Assembly: GCA_024402695.1 (NCBI GenBank)
Contig: JAKSTG010000022.1
Span: 1 to 49,534 of the forward strand
DNA from: Treponema sp.
Lineage (GTDB): Bacteria; Spirochaetota; Spirochaetia; Treponematales; Treponemataceae
Length of the DNA: 49,534 bases
Direction: 5' to 3'
The notes beneath the pieces were generated by a model. That model was not told the DNA's origin. It did not search any database and saw only the letters and a list, made by a program, of their open reading frames with translations. Shown here piece by piece: positions 40,911 through 49,534 of the stretch. The translations under genes and the position numbers were made by a program. How positions within the stretch are numbered: the first letter of the stretch is position 1; every line of letters begins with the position of its first letter.

Positions 40911-40980
40911 AGGCGTTGCGGCCGGCGCTTGAGGCCCCCGAAGGGAGGGGGTACCCACATTTTTGTCGTTGCTGGGACCC
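40911..40980. repeat. GC-rich palindromic insert upstream of pflA
   Basis: This GC-rich segment in an AT-rich intergenic region has GGGTACCCA (40949-40957) pairing with TGGGACCC (40973-40980) with one bulge, and a competing CCCCC/GGGGG stem (40935-40939 with 40947-40951). It separates the promoters of two divergent genes and has no coding function I can support. Confidence 0.5.
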
Positions 40981-41025
40981 ATTGGCGAGTTGCATAAAGA
41001 TAATTGTATTTTTAAGGAGATATTC

Positions 41026-41769
41026 GTGGGAAAAGTATTTAAACTTGAAAGTTTCGGTTCAGTTGACGGACCTGGAGTTCGCTTTATCGTTTTTTTCGCA
41101 GGCTGTCCTCTTCGCTGTCAGTACTGCCACAATCCAGATTCATGGAATATGTCAGACGGTAAAGATTACACTGCCGACGAGCTTATCAGGGATGCTTTGA
41201 AATACCGCGCATACTGGGGAGACAAAGGCGGAATCACTGTAAGCGGCGGTGAACCTCTTTTCCAGCTGGATTTCCTTCTGGAACTGTTTACAAAAGCCAA
41301 GGAACAGGGAATCAACACTTGTATTGATACTTCCGGAGCCTGTTTCACAAAAGAAGGGGAATGGTTCGCCAAGTTCGAAAAACTGATGGCAGTTACAGAC
41401 CTGCTTCTTATGGATATCAAACATATCGACGAAGAAGAACACGTAAAACTGACTGGTCATACAGGCAAAAATATCTGCGAAATGTTTGCTTACCTGGACG
41501 AAATCGGAAAACCTATCTGGATCCGACATGTCCTGGTTCCAGGCATTACAGACAAGGATGAATACCTTATTAAAACCCGTGACTTTATTCGCACTCTGCA
41601 CAATGTTCAGCGTGTTGAGATTCTGCCTTACCACGGTCTTGGCGCATTCAAATACAAGGAACTGGGAATCAACTACGTTCTGAACGAGCTTCCTTCGCCT
41701 GAAAAGGAAAGAGTTGCAAACGCAAAAGAGATTCTTGAATGCGCAAAATATGACGGCTGGACAAAATAA
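41026..41769 (+). CDS. pflA: Pyruvate formate-lyase activating enzyme
   Basis: PflA is a radical SAM enzyme that abstracts hydrogen from the glycyl residue of PflB. The start is GTG 41026 with AAGGAGA 5 nt upstream; the in-frame ATG at 40963 has no ribosome binding site and lies in a repeat. The cluster motif CPLRCQYC has Cys27, Cys31 and Cys34. Other landmarks are GPGVRF (15-20), ITVSGGEP (about 68-75) and WIRHVLVPG. Its 247 residues are full length. pflB follows after 210 bp with its own promoter, in the order pflA-pflB, the reverse of E. coli. Confidence 0.95.
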   Translation: MGKVFKLESFGSVDGPGVRFIVFFAGCPLRCQYCHNPDSWNMSDGKDYTADELIRDALKYRAYWGDKGGITVSGGEPLFQLDFLLELFTKAKEQGINTCIDTSGACFTKEGEWFAKFEKLMAVTDLLLMDIKHIDEEEHVKLTGHTGKNICEMFAYLDEIGKPIWIRHVLVPGITDKDEYLIKTRDFIRTLHNVQRVEILPYHGLGAFKYKELGINYVLNELPSPEKERVANAKEILECAKYDGWTK

Positions 41770-41908
41770 CAGATTATGTCATGATGAAAAAATAAAAAAG
41801 TGAAACTAGACAAAATGGAAATTTCTATATTTAGTGGAAAATAAGGGGTTTTTCCTAAGAAAAAACACTATATTTGATAAAAATAGTAATGATTCCTAAT
41901 TTTATTTA

Positions 41909-41937
41909 TTGTTTTTTTCATTTCGTTGTATTATACT
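41909..41937 (+). promoter_or_regulatory. Promoter of pflB
   Basis: TTGTTT (41909-41914), a 17-bp spacer and TATACT (41932-41937) lie 42 nt before the pflB ATG. TAGGAGATAT gives a strong ribosome binding site. The region upstream (41835-41885) contains GGAAAA/TTTTCC and TAGTG/CACTA inverted repeats, but no clear FNR or Rex site. Confidence 0.65.
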
Positions 41938-41979
41938 TTAGTCAAAGCTTAAAATGATTTCATTATAGGAGATATATTT

Positions 41980-44292
41980 ATGGAATTAAGAGAAGAATGG
42001 AAAGGCTTCAATCCAGCCGGATTGTGGACTTCTGAAGTTAACGTACGTGACTTCATCCAGGCTAACTACACACCATATGATGGTGACACAAAATTCCTTG
42101 CAGGTCCAACAGACGCTACAAAGAAACTTTTCGAAGAACTCATGAAACTGCAGAAAGCAGAACATGACAAAAACGGTGTTCTGGACATGGACACAAACAT
42201 CGTTACAGGTATTACAGCTCATGAACCTGGATACATCTGTGATGAAGGTAAAAACCTTGAACAGGTTGTTGGTCTCCAGACAGACAAGCCACTGAAACGC
42301 GCTTTCATGCCTTATGGTGGAATCAATATGGCTGTACAGTCTTGTGAAATGTACGGTTATGAAGTTGACCCAGAACTGAAAAAGATCTTCACAAAATACC
42401 ACAAAACACACAACGACGCTGTATTTGATGTATACACTCCAGAGATTCGTAAAGCACGTTCAGCTCACCTCCTTACAGGTCTGCCTGATACATACGGACG
42501 CGGACGTATCGTAGGTGACTACCGCCGTGTTGCTCTTTACGGTATCGACTACCTTATCAAATGTAAGGAAGCTGACAAAGCTAACGTTGGAAACGGAACA
42601 ATGACTGAAGAAGTTATCCGCCTCCGCGAAGAAGTTTCTGAACAGATCAAATGTCTGAAACAGATGAAAGAAATGGCTGCTTCTTACGGTTTCGATATTT
42701 CTAAACCAGCTAAAACAGCTAAAGAAGCTTTTCAGTGGCTCTACTTCGGTTACCTGGCAGCTATCAAAACACAGAACGGTGCAGCTATGTCTGTAGGACG
42801 TATTTCTACATTCCTCGACATCTACATCGAACGTGATATCAAAAACGGTGTTCTTACAGAAGAAAAAGCTCAGGAACTCGTTGACCACATGGTAATGAAA
42901 TTCCGTATGGTTCGTTTCGCTCGTATCGCTTCTTACAACCAGCTCTTCTCTGGAGACCCAGTATGGGCAACTCTCGAAGTTGGTGGTCTTGGACAGGACG
43001 GACGCCACATGGTTACAAAGAACGACTACCGTTTCCTCCACACACTGGAAAACATGTCGCCTTCTCCAGAGCCAAACATGACAGTTCTCTACTCTAAGAG
43101 ACTTCCAAAGATCTTCCGCGACTACTGTGCAAAGATCTCTATCGATACATCTTCTATCCAGTACGAAAACGACGAAATCATGCGCCCAATCTGGGGTGAT
43201 GACTACTCAATCTGCTGCTGTGTTTCAGCAACTCAGACTGGTAAAGAAATGCAGTTCTTCGGTGCTCGTGCCAACCTGGCAAAAGCTCTTCTTTACGCTA
43301 TCAACGGTGGACGTGATGAAGGCTGTGGTCTCACACCAGGTGTACAGGTAGGACCAGAACTTGCACCAATTACTTCAGAATACCTTGATTACAATGAAGT
43401 AATGCGCAAATACGACCAGATGCTTGAATGGCTTGCTGACCTGTATGTAAATACACTGAACGCAATCCACTACATGCACGACAAATACTACTACGAAGCA
43501 GCTGAACTTGCTCTTGAAGATACAAACCTCAAACGCACATTCGCAACAGGTATTGCCGGATTCTCACACGTTGTTGACTCACTTTCTGCTATCAAATATG
43601 CAAAAGTTAAGGTTATCCGCGAAGACGTTGAAGTTAAGAACAAGAAAACAGGTGAAGTTATCGAAGTTGTTAAGGGAATGGCAAAAGACTTCGAAATTGA
43701 AGGTGACTTCCCACGCTATGGACAGGATGATGACCGTGCAGACGAAATCGCTGTATGGCTCCTGAAATCTTTCATGGCCAAAATCGAAAAACACCCAACA
43801 TACCGCAACGCAGAACCATCTACATCAATCCTTACAATTACATCAAACGTTGTATACGGTAAGGCTACAGGATCTCTGCCAGACGGACGTAAAGCTGGAG
43901 AACCATTCTCACCAGGTGCTAACCCATCTTACGGTGCAGAAACAAAGGGTCTCGTAGCTTCTCTGAACTCTGTTGCTAAAGTTCCTTACAAATACGCTCT
44001 CGACGGTATTTCTAACACACAGACAATCAACCCAACAGCTCTCGGACACGACGAAGCTGAACAGGTTACAAACCTCGTAAACGTTCTGGACGGTTACTTC
44101 TCACAGGGACCACACCACCTGAACGTAAACGTATTCGGTGTTGAAAAACTTAAGGACTGTCAGGCACACCCTGAAAAACCAGAATATGCAAACTTCACAG
44201 TTCGCGTTTCAGGTTATGCAGTTCGCTTCATCAACCTTACAAAAGAACAGCAGGACGACGTTATCGCACGTACATGTCACGCCGCACTCTAG
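41980..44292 (+). CDS. pflB: Formate C-acetyltransferase (pyruvate formate-lyase)
   Basis: PflB converts pyruvate and CoA to acetyl-CoA and formate, the main anaerobic pyruvate route. It has 770 residues. The active-site cysteines are in SICCCVSA, Cys412-Cys414, a triple instead of the usual pair; the last two align with the catalytic pair. The glycyl radical is Gly745 in RVSGYA. Codon choice (many C- and A-ending codons such as CTC, TCT, CCA) differs from neighbouring genes, as expected for a very highly expressed protein. The 3' end carries four hairpins before the terminator. Confidence 0.97.
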   Translation: MELREEWKGFNPAGLWTSEVNVRDFIQANYTPYDGDTKFLAGPTDATKKLFEELMKLQKAEHDKNGVLDMDTNIVTGITAHEPGYICDEGKNLEQVVGLQTDKPLKRAFMPYGGINMAVQSCEMYGYEVDPELKKIFTKYHKTHNDAVFDVYTPEIRKARSAHLLTGLPDTYGRGRIVGDYRRVALYGIDYLIKCKEADKANVGNGTMTEEVIRLREEVSEQIKCLKQMKEMAASYGFDISKPAKTAKEAFQWLYFGYLAAIKTQNGAAMSVGRISTFLDIYIERDIKNGVLTEEKAQELVDHMVMKFRMVRFARIASYNQLFSGDPVWATLEVGGLGQDGRHMVTKNDYRFLHTLENMSPSPEPNMTVLYSKRLPKIFRDYCAKISIDTSSIQYENDEIMRPIWGDDYSICCCVSATQTGKEMQFFGARANLAKALLYAINGGRDEGCGLTPGVQVGPELAPITSEYLDYNEVMRKYDQMLEWLADLYVNTLNAIHYMHDKYYYEAAELALEDTNLKRTFATGIAGFSHVVDSLSAIKYAKVKVIREDVEVKNKKTGEVIEVVKGMAKDFEIEGDFPRYGQDDDRADEIAVWLLKSFMAKIEKHPTYRNAEPSTSILTITSNVVYGKATGSLPDGRKAGEPFSPGANPSYGAETKGLVASLNSVAKVPYKYALDGISNTQTINPTALGHDEAEQVTNLVNVLDGYFSQGPHHLNVNVFGVEKLKDCQAHPEKPEYANFTVRVSGYAVRFINLTKEQQDDVIARTCHAAL

Positions 44293-44367
44293 TGCGCGAC
44301 GTTTGCGTAGCAAACTCGGTAAGCTCAAGCTTCTGCTTGAGCGACCAGCTCTCTAGTCTTAGACTAG
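44284..44367 (+). other. Array of four hairpins in the pflB 3' end
   Basis: Four perfect stems follow each other: GCACT/AGTGC over the stop codon (44284-44295), GTTTGC/GCAAAC (44301-44315), GCTCAAGC/GCTTGAGC (44323-44342, extendable by GGT/ACC) and CTAGTC/GACTAG (44353-44367). Loops are 2-4 nt. The real terminator lies after them. Confidence 0.7.
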
Positions 44368-44381
44368 CAGGTTGATAATAA

Positions 44382-44413
44382 ATCCCCGGTCTTCGGATCG
44401 GGGATTTTTTTTT
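44382..44413 (+). terminator. pflB terminator
   Basis: The stem ATCCCCG/CGGGGAT (44382-44388 with 44399-44405) with a UUCG-containing loop is followed by nine T (44405-44413). Confidence 0.9.
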
Positions 44414-44491
44414 GAAACAATAAAAATCCTTCCTTATTATGCCTTTATTGGCCTTTTTGTATAAAATTGTTATAAAAATCGGTAATATTTA

Positions 44492-44521
44492 TTGTCTTTT
44501 TTTCAAAAAATCGTCTATATT
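44492..44521 (+). promoter_or_regulatory. Leaderless promoter of the araC-family gene
   Basis: TTGTCT (44492-44497), an 18-bp spacer and TATATT (44516-44521) end 6 nt before ATG 44528. No purine-rich ribosome binding site fits between. Confidence 0.6.
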
Positions 44522-44527
44522 GATACT

Positions 44528-45433
44528 ATGAACGTACAATACAATCAGTATTATTCGAATATTCAGGATGACGGTTCAGAAATTATCAGATATGAGAATG
44601 AATCTCTTCCAGTAAGAACTCAGTTTTCTTCCTGGTTAAGTCGTCCGGACTGCTATGTAAACCACTGGCATACAGATTTTGAATTCTTCTACTGCTCAAA
44701 AGGGCATATGTATTTTAATGTTAACGGTGATGAGATCAAAATCAACGAAGGCGAAATGATGTTCGTTAATTCGCGCCAGATGCATTATACCTTTCAGAAA
44801 GATACAATCGACTGTGAGTTTTATATGCTCATTGCTCATCCGGGGCTTTTTGACTGGCGCGTTTCTGAAAAATACATAAAAGAAGTTACCTCTTCAAAGA
44901 CTCCGCCTTACCTTGTTATGTCAATCGACAATATCCGCGAAAAACAGATTATTGATTCTGTTGTAAATATTGTTCGCGCAAATAAGAAAGATGAAAACGG
45001 GGAAAAAGCTTTTGGCCATGAACTGGAAATCAAGGCGCTTATGTACAAGCTTTTGATGTACCTGTCTTTGAGAGTTCAGAACATGGATAATCCTCTTTCT
45101 TCGGCAAGTAAGAAAAAGCTGGAAACCATGCGCCGCATGACCGGTTTTGTTCAGAAGAACTATGCAGAAAAAATCACTCTAGATGATATTGCGGAGGCAG
45201 GAATTGTGTGCCGCAGCCAGGCCTGTGAACTGTTCAAAAGATACATGAACAAAACTCCTATCGAATATCTGAATGATTACCGCATCACAAAGAGTACAGA
45301 TCTTATTGCCCATACTGATATGAGCATTACTGAAATCTCGCTTGCCTGTGGATTCGAAAGTTCAAGTTACTTCACAGAACTTTTTCACCGCCGCATGAAC
45401 ATGACTCCACGTGATTACCGTAACATGGCATAA
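44528..45433 (+). CDS. AraC-family transcriptional regulator
   Basis: The 301-residue regulator has an N-terminal cupin sensor (about 35-150; NHWHTDFEFFYCSKGHMYF, INEGEMMFVNSRQMHY) and a C-terminal AraC double helix-turn-helix (about 205-300; NYAEKITLDDIAEAGIVCRSQACELFKR is split here by its two helices, and IACGFESSSYFTELFHRR-like second unit). The histidine-rich cupin motif fits sugar binding. It starts at 44528, not at an earlier ATG-less codon. The permuted beta-glucosidase gene lies 38 bp downstream, so it probably regulates that gene in response to an oligosaccharide. Confidence 0.92.
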   Translation: MNVQYNQYYSNIQDDGSEIIRYENESLPVRTQFSSWLSRPDCYVNHWHTDFEFFYCSKGHMYFNVNGDEIKINEGEMMFVNSRQMHYTFQKDTIDCEFYMLIAHPGLFDWRVSEKYIKEVTSSKTPPYLVMSIDNIREKQIIDSVVNIVRANKKDENGEKAFGHELEIKALMYKLLMYLSLRVQNMDNPLSSASKKKLETMRRMTGFVQKNYAEKITLDDIAEAGIVCRSQACELFKRYMNKTPIEYLNDYRITKSTDLIAHTDMSITEISLACGFESSSYFTELFHRRMNMTPRDYRNMA

Positions 45434-45471
45434 AAATCGCTGATTGAGCTTTATTAATGGAGAAATAGAAA

Positions 45472-48258
45472 GTGAAACGAACTTTGGATTGGAATAAATA
45501 TATTGAGTGTGCACGCCAGGCTGTAGCTGAAGGTTGTGTGCTTCTGGAAAATAACGGTGTACTGCCTTTTGCAAAAGACAGCTGTATTTCGATTTTTGGA
45601 CGCATCCAGACTCATTACTATAAGTCGGGAACTGGTTCAGGAGGAATGGTAAATGTTTCTCATGTTACAGGAATTCCTGAAGGCCTTAAGGAATCAGGAA
45701 TTGTAACAGTAAACGAAGAACTGGAATCTGTTTATGCAGAATGGGAAAAGGAAAATCCTTTCGATACTGGACTTGGATGGGGAATGGAACCATGGAGTCA
45801 GGTTGAGATGCCGCTGGCAGAAAGTGTTGTAGAAACAGCTGCAGGAAAATCTGATGTGGCTCTGGTGATTATCGGGCGAACTGCAGGGGAAGACAAAGAT
45901 GCCAGTGAAACTGAAGGTTCTTACTGCCTGACTGAAATTGAAAAAGAAAATATTAGATTGATTCGCAAGCACTTTGGTAAAGTGGTTATTCTTCAGAACA
46001 TTGGTGGTCTTATGGACATGACCTTTGTTGATGAATACAAACCTGATGCAGTCCTTATCTGCTGGCAGGGAGGAATGGTTGGCGGTCACGGAACAGCCGA
46101 TATTCTTACAGGTAAGGTTTCACCAAGCGGTCACCTTTCAGACACAATCGCATATTCAATCCATGATTATCTTTCTGATAAAACTTTCGGCGATCCTGTC
46201 CGCAATATTTATGAAGATGATATTTATGTAGGTTACCGTTACTTTGAAACTTCGGCTCCTGAAAAAGTTCGTTACCCATTCGGCTTCGGTTTAAGTTACA
46301 CAACTTTCCAGCAGACTCCATCTGATTTTGTATGCAATAAAGAAGAACGCAAAATCACTTTTAAGGTGACTGTAACAAATACAGGAAAGGTTTCTGGAAA
46401 AGAATCTGTTCAGGTTTATGTTTCGGCTCCGGAAGGAAAACTTCCAAAGGCTGTAAAGGTCCTTGCCGATTTTGCAAAAACTTCTGTTCTGGAACCTGGG
46501 AAATCAGAAACTGTTTCAATGGAAATTCCATTTGAATCTTTTGCTTCTTATGATGACAAAGGTGTTACAGGAAACAAGAGTTCCTGGATTCTCGAAGCCG
46601 GGGATTATGAGATTACAGTCGGTAACAACGTAAGAAATACCGTTTCTGCCGGAAAGACAGCAATTGAAGAAACAGTGATTTCTACAATGAATCCTGTCTT
46701 TGAAAATGCTTCTGATCTTGATGCAAGAATCAAAGCAAACATGCCGGAAGAATATGCCGTAACAGGAAGAACAGGAGTTTCTCTTAAAGAAGCTTATGAC
46801 AAAATGCTGGTCGGCGCCGCAGAAACAGAAAAGGATGTAATGGCTTCTGCTGTTGCCTGGAATGATGATGCAGAAGAGGTGCTTAAAAAATTTGTTGCTC
46901 AGATGAGTGATGAAGAACTGGCAGCTGTTGTTCGCGGTGAAGGAATGGGAAGTTCTCTGGTAACTCCTGGAACTGCCGCAGCCTTCGGAGGCGTTTCGGC
47001 TTCGCTCCGTGAACTCGGTCTTGTTCCTTGCTGTTGTGATGATGGTCCTTCGGGAATGCGTCTTGACTGTGGCACAAAAGCTTTCAGTCTTCCTAACGGA
47101 ACAATGCTGGCCTGTACATTCAACAAGGAACTTAATACAGAACTTTTTGCCTTCCTTTCAATGGAAATGGTAAGCAACAAGGTTGATAATCTTCTTGGTC
47201 CTGGAATCAATATTCACAGACATCCTTTGAACGGCCGAAATTTTGAATATTTTTCTGAAGATCCAATCCTTACAGGTATGATTGCAACAGCCCAGCTTAA
47301 AGGTCTTAAGACTTACGGTGCCAGCGGAACAATCAAACACTTTGCAGGAAATAACCAGGAACTTATGCGCCGTTCTGTAGATTCTGTGATTTCAGAAAGA
47401 GCTCTCCGCGAAATCTATCTGAAAGGTTTTGAACTCTGTGTTAAATCAGGTTATGCCGACAGCATCATGACAACATACGGTCAGCTGAACGGAACCTTTA
47501 CTTCAATGAACTACGATCTTTGTACAACAATCCTTCGCGGGGACTGGGGCTACAAGGGCATCGTAATGACTGACTGGTGGGCATCAATCACAATGCCTAC
47601 AAAAACAGAAAGAGGAAATACAAACTTTGACTACCTGGTAAGAAGCCAGAATGATTTGTATATGGTTTGTCCAAACGGAGAAACAAATGCTTCAGGTGAC
47701 AACACAATCGAAGCTCTGGCTGCAGGAACAATAACCCGCGGCGAACTTCAGCGTGCCGCCATGAACGTAAGCCGTTATGTTCTTCATTCAGAAGCTTTCA
47801 GAAGAAGCATCGGTATTCCTTCGGAAGTTGAAATCATCAACCGTCCTAAAGATGCAGATGATGTTGATATGTCAAATGTTGATTACACGGTTCTTGGAAA
47901 TGAAATGACTGTAGATCTTTCAGTTCCAGAAAGCGATATCGGTTCAACTTATGTATTTGCTTTTGATGTTTCTGAAGTTGGTATGTATCGCATTACCTTG
48001 CGCGCAAGTTCAGAAATGGGCGAAGTTGCACAGCTGCCTTGTACATTGATTTTCAACGGCTTCCCGGTAAGTACAATGACTTTCCACGGAACAGATGGAA
48101 AGGTTTCTGAGATTTCAAAAGTAATCCGTTTCCATGAACGCTTTACAATTCTCCGTCTGACTTGTAATGCCCGCGGACTTAAACTTCACGACATTACTTT
48201 CAAAAAACATGAAGATCCAATAGATCCAAGTGAAAAGATCAAAACTTTTGATATCTAG
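45472..48258 (+). CDS. GH3 beta-glucosidase with permuted domain order
   Basis: The 928-residue cytoplasmic enzyme starts with what is normally the C-terminal GH3 domain (EGCVLLENNGVLPF at about 19-32, GRTAGEDKDASE), then a fibronectin-III-like domain (about 290-375), then the TIM-barrel domain with CDDGPSGMR, GPGINIHRHPLNGRNFEYFSE (split at HRHP), KHFAGNNQE and the nucleophile Asp701 in VMTDWW. The same order is known in Ruminococcus albus and Butyrivibrio beta-glucosidases. A further beta-rich module closes the chain. GTG start with GGAG 9 nt upstream. It likely splits imported cellodextrins or related glucosides. Confidence 0.92.
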   Translation: MKRTLDWNKYIECARQAVAEGCVLLENNGVLPFAKDSCISIFGRIQTHYYKSGTGSGGMVNVSHVTGIPEGLKESGIVTVNEELESVYAEWEKENPFDTGLGWGMEPWSQVEMPLAESVVETAAGKSDVALVIIGRTAGEDKDASETEGSYCLTEIEKENIRLIRKHFGKVVILQNIGGLMDMTFVDEYKPDAVLICWQGGMVGGHGTADILTGKVSPSGHLSDTIAYSIHDYLSDKTFGDPVRNIYEDDIYVGYRYFETSAPEKVRYPFGFGLSYTTFQQTPSDFVCNKEERKITFKVTVTNTGKVSGKESVQVYVSAPEGKLPKAVKVLADFAKTSVLEPGKSETVSMEIPFESFASYDDKGVTGNKSSWILEAGDYEITVGNNVRNTVSAGKTAIEETVISTMNPVFENASDLDARIKANMPEEYAVTGRTGVSLKEAYDKMLVGAAETEKDVMASAVAWNDDAEEVLKKFVAQMSDEELAAVVRGEGMGSSLVTPGTAAAFGGVSASLRELGLVPCCCDDGPSGMRLDCGTKAFSLPNGTMLACTFNKELNTELFAFLSMEMVSNKVDNLLGPGINIHRHPLNGRNFEYFSEDPILTGMIATAQLKGLKTYGASGTIKHFAGNNQELMRRSVDSVISERALREIYLKGFELCVKSGYADSIMTTYGQLNGTFTSMNYDLCTTILRGDWGYKGIVMTDWWASITMPTKTERGNTNFDYLVRSQNDLYMVCPNGETNASGDNTIEALAAGTITRGELQRAAMNVSRYVLHSEAFRRSIGIPSEVEIINRPKDADDVDMSNVDYTVLGNEMTVDLSVPESDIGSTYVFAFDVSEVGMYRITLRASSEMGEVAQLPCTLIFNGFPVSTMTFHGTDGKVSEISKVIRFHERFTILRLTCNARGLKLHDITFKKHEDPIDPSEKIKTFDI

Positions 48259-48280
48259 TTTGATGTCAGGTTAAAATAAG

Positions 48281-48309
48281 AAGCGCTCCTTTTTAGGAGC
48301 GCTTTTTTT
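48281..48309. terminator. Terminator of the beta-glucosidase gene (bidirectional)
   Basis: A 10-bp perfect stem AAGCGCTCCT/AGGAGCGCTT (48281-48290 with 48295-48304) is followed by T48303-T48309. It ends 3 bp before the convergent degV stop. Confidence 0.92.
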
Positions 48310-48311
48310 GT

Positions 48312-49196
48312 TTAGCCTTCAAAGGCAACTTCTTTTCCGTAACCGAAGATTGCTATTCCGGAAGGTCCAATGGAAGCACCGATAATCGGGCCGATGTAAC
48401 TTAAGTGGACGTTCTTGCAAGGAATCTCATCCAGGATGTATTCGGCAAGTTTTCTTGCTTCTTCGCCACAGTCTGCATGTGTAATGTAGATGTACTGGTT
48501 TTCAGGTCCGATAATTGATTCCTTAAGAAGGGTTACCATTTCTTTGAGGGAGTTTTCACGGCCTTTTGATTTTTTGAAGGCAACCTGATCCCCGTTTATA
48601 TCTGAAATGATAATAGGTTTTATGTCTAAAAGATTTCCGAAGAATGCAGCACTTGGCTTGATTCTTCCGCAGCGTTTAAGACAATCCAGAGACTGAACTG
48701 TACAGTACTGGTTTACGGTTTTTGCTTCAGCAGTAATTTTTGTAGCAATTTCTCTGGCTGTTAAGCCCTGGTCGCGGTATTTGGCAGCCAGAATGGCAAC
48801 GAGTCCTTCACCCATACTTGCGTTCATGGAATCAACACAATAGATTTCTGCGCCCTGATATTCCATGAGCATTTTTGCTGCAACTTTCTGTCCGTCTCTT
48901 ACCGATGTAGACTGCTTGAGGGAACAACCAACATATACAATATCGTAGCCTTCAATAAGGTACTTAGAAAATACTCTTTCGAATTCTTCAAGGGGAACAG
49001 GAGTTGTGAAAACTCTGTCGCCGTTTCGCATAATGTCATAAAGGGCTTTTGGTGTATAGTGTTCAAAATCCAGACTAGCCCAGGTCTCTTCTCCGTTAAA
49101 AACTGTCTTCATTCGCACATAATCGATCTTGTGTGCAAGACGGAGGTCTCGGCTCATGTCAGAGCACGAATCTGTTAATATTTTAACTGGTCTCAT
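48312..49196 (-). CDS. DegV family fatty-acid-binding protein
   Basis: DegV/FakB proteins bind a fatty acid and present it to a kinase. The start at 49196 gives MRPVKILTDSCSDM, the usual DegV beginning with D-S-x-x-D; 12 extra upstream codons are unlikely. TTPVPLEEF (about 65-73), the VGCSLKQSTS loop and LDCLKRCGRIKPSAA are further signatures, and GPSGIAIFGYG ends the fold. The length of 294 residues is usual. No fakA-like kinase is adjacent. The promoter TTGACG-17-CAAAAT ends 7 nt before the ATG. Confidence 0.9.
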   Translation of the reverse strand: MRPVKILTDSCSDMSRDLRLAHKIDYVRMKTVFNGEETWASLDFEHYTPKALYDIMRNGDRVFTTPVPLEEFERVFSKYLIEGYDIVYVGCSLKQSTSVRDGQKVAAKMLMEYQGAEIYCVDSMNASMGEGLVAILAAKYRDQGLTAREIATKITAEAKTVNQYCTVQSLDCLKRCGRIKPSAAFFGNLLDIKPIIISDINGDQVAFKKSKGRENSLKEMVTLLKESIIGPENQYIYITHADCGEEARKLAEYILDEIPCKNVHLSYIGPIIGASIGPSGIAIFGYGKEVAFEG

Positions 49197-49203
49197 TTTA
49201 TTA

Positions 49204-49232
49204 ATTTTGAGGCATAAATCTTTATCCGTCAA
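49204..49232 (-). promoter_or_regulatory. Leaderless-type promoter of degV
   Basis: On minus, TTGACG (49227-49232), a 17-bp spacer and CAAAAT (49204-49209) end 7 nt before the ATG. The -35 is strong and the -10 matches at four of six positions. The -35 abuts the stop of the 49-aa gene. Confidence 0.45.
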
Positions 49233-49382
49233 CTATGCAGTTTTTTTGTGGTCAGAATTACGGAATTCTTCCCATTTCTGCCACATTTTGCGGTTCAGAT
49301 CCAGAAGGTAGTTGTCCAGAAAACAATAAATACCGATTACTGAAGTTCCCATAAGAAAGATCGAAATTACTACTGCTGCCAT
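49233..49382 (-). CDS. 49-residue single-pass membrane protein
   Basis: An ORF of 49 codons starts ATG GCA GCA GTA with AAGGAG 6 nt upstream, an ideal ribosome binding site. It encodes one membrane helix (about residues 3-22, VVISIFLMGTSVIGIYCFL) and a charged amphipathic tail with MWQKWEEF and a basic HKKTA end. The short length, strong start and tandem place before degV argue for a real small protein. No family is recognised. A TATACT -10 and a TGTATCA inverted repeat lie upstream. Confidence 0.7.
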   Translation of the reverse strand: MAAVVISIFLMGTSVIGIYCFLDNYLLDLNRKMWQKWEEFRNSDHKKTA

Positions 49383-49422
49383 AAAAATCTCCTTAAACTG
49401 TTTTTCAAGTTTTTATGGCTTC

Positions 49423-49457
49423 AGTATAAAATGGCATGTGTATCATGGAGTGATACA
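49423..49457 (-). promoter_or_regulatory. Promoter with operator-like inverted repeat before the 49-aa gene
   Basis: TGTATCA (49439-49445) and TGATACA (49451-49457) are a perfect 7-bp inverted repeat with a 5-bp spacer, just upstream of a TATACT -10 (about 49423-49428 on minus). The position over the -35 region suggests a repressor or activator site. Confidence 0.5.
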
Positions 49458-49534
49458 TATAAAATATTTTTTTGGAAAAGGAAGATTGTAAAATGAAGTT
49501 GAAATAGAGAAAAGAAAAATACCCATACAGGGCT

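Noticed and set aside
40860..40982. N-terminal extension of the methyltransferase-GNAT protein by 41 residues
   Set aside because: The extra codons run through the GC-rich palindromic insert and have no ribosome binding site; the family start fits MNEISEIKEY.

Overview
The window looks like a chromosomal segment of a fermentative, host-associated spirochaete close to Treponema. Reasons: FabV is of the type best known from T. denticola; groEL stands without groES; several large proteins have no recognisable relatives outside treponemes; the base composition is moderate to low GC; and the enzymes are those of an anaerobe (PflA/PflB, radical SAM, a flavinylation cassette). The species is not identifiable by eye. 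I see no rRNA, tRNA, CRISPR array, prophage or complete insertion sequence.

Layout. 0.1-8.6 kb, mostly minus strand: rpmB, fabV, a larE-larB-larC-cbiM-cbiQ-cbiO operon (nickel-pincer cofactor synthesis plus nickel/cobalt ECF uptake), a DUF3842 protein and a lipoprotein. 8.7-12.9 kb, plus strand: a type-B carboxylesterase, then a three-gene operon of Gx-type transporter, ApbE and a NusG-domain-II protein (extracytosolic flavinylation). 13.0-21.4 kb, minus strand: groEL, a three-gene membrane/TPR/J-domain operon, a 369-bp gene-free region with three perfect DnaA boxes and parS-like half-sites, a STAS/zinc-ribbon protein, lgt and a MinD/FlhG-like ATPase. 21.5-39.8 kb, mostly plus strand: S41 protease, rsmE, a degenerate WecG/TagA protein, Cof hydrolase, trxB, a secreted GH3 enzyme, a DAACS symporter, a PilZ-like protein, a DUF1538 membrane protein with a tandem P-II protein, birA, an unknown 560-aa protein, a membrane HD-GYP protein, a GNAT-DUF3795 fusion, a short acylphosphatase and a Dabb protein. 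39.8-49.5 kb: an O-methyltransferase-GNAT fusion, pflA, pflB, an AraC regulator, a domain-permuted GH3 beta-glucosidase, degV and a 49-aa membrane protein.

Systems level. Gene orientation diverges around 18-21 kb: about 17 of 21 genes to the left are on minus and about 20 of 25 to the right are on plus. Together with the DnaA-box cluster and AT-rich DNA at 18.3-18.6 kb this makes a candidate replication origin, although no dnaA is present. At least seven genes have a -10 hexamer only 6-8 nt before the start codon, mostly with no Shine-Dalgarno, which suggests leaderless mRNAs are common here. Several short GC-rich palindromic insertions sit directly against genes: after the groEL and pflB stops, before pflA, between cbiO and fabV, and in the linker of the Gx transporter. 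They look like a family of small structured repeats.
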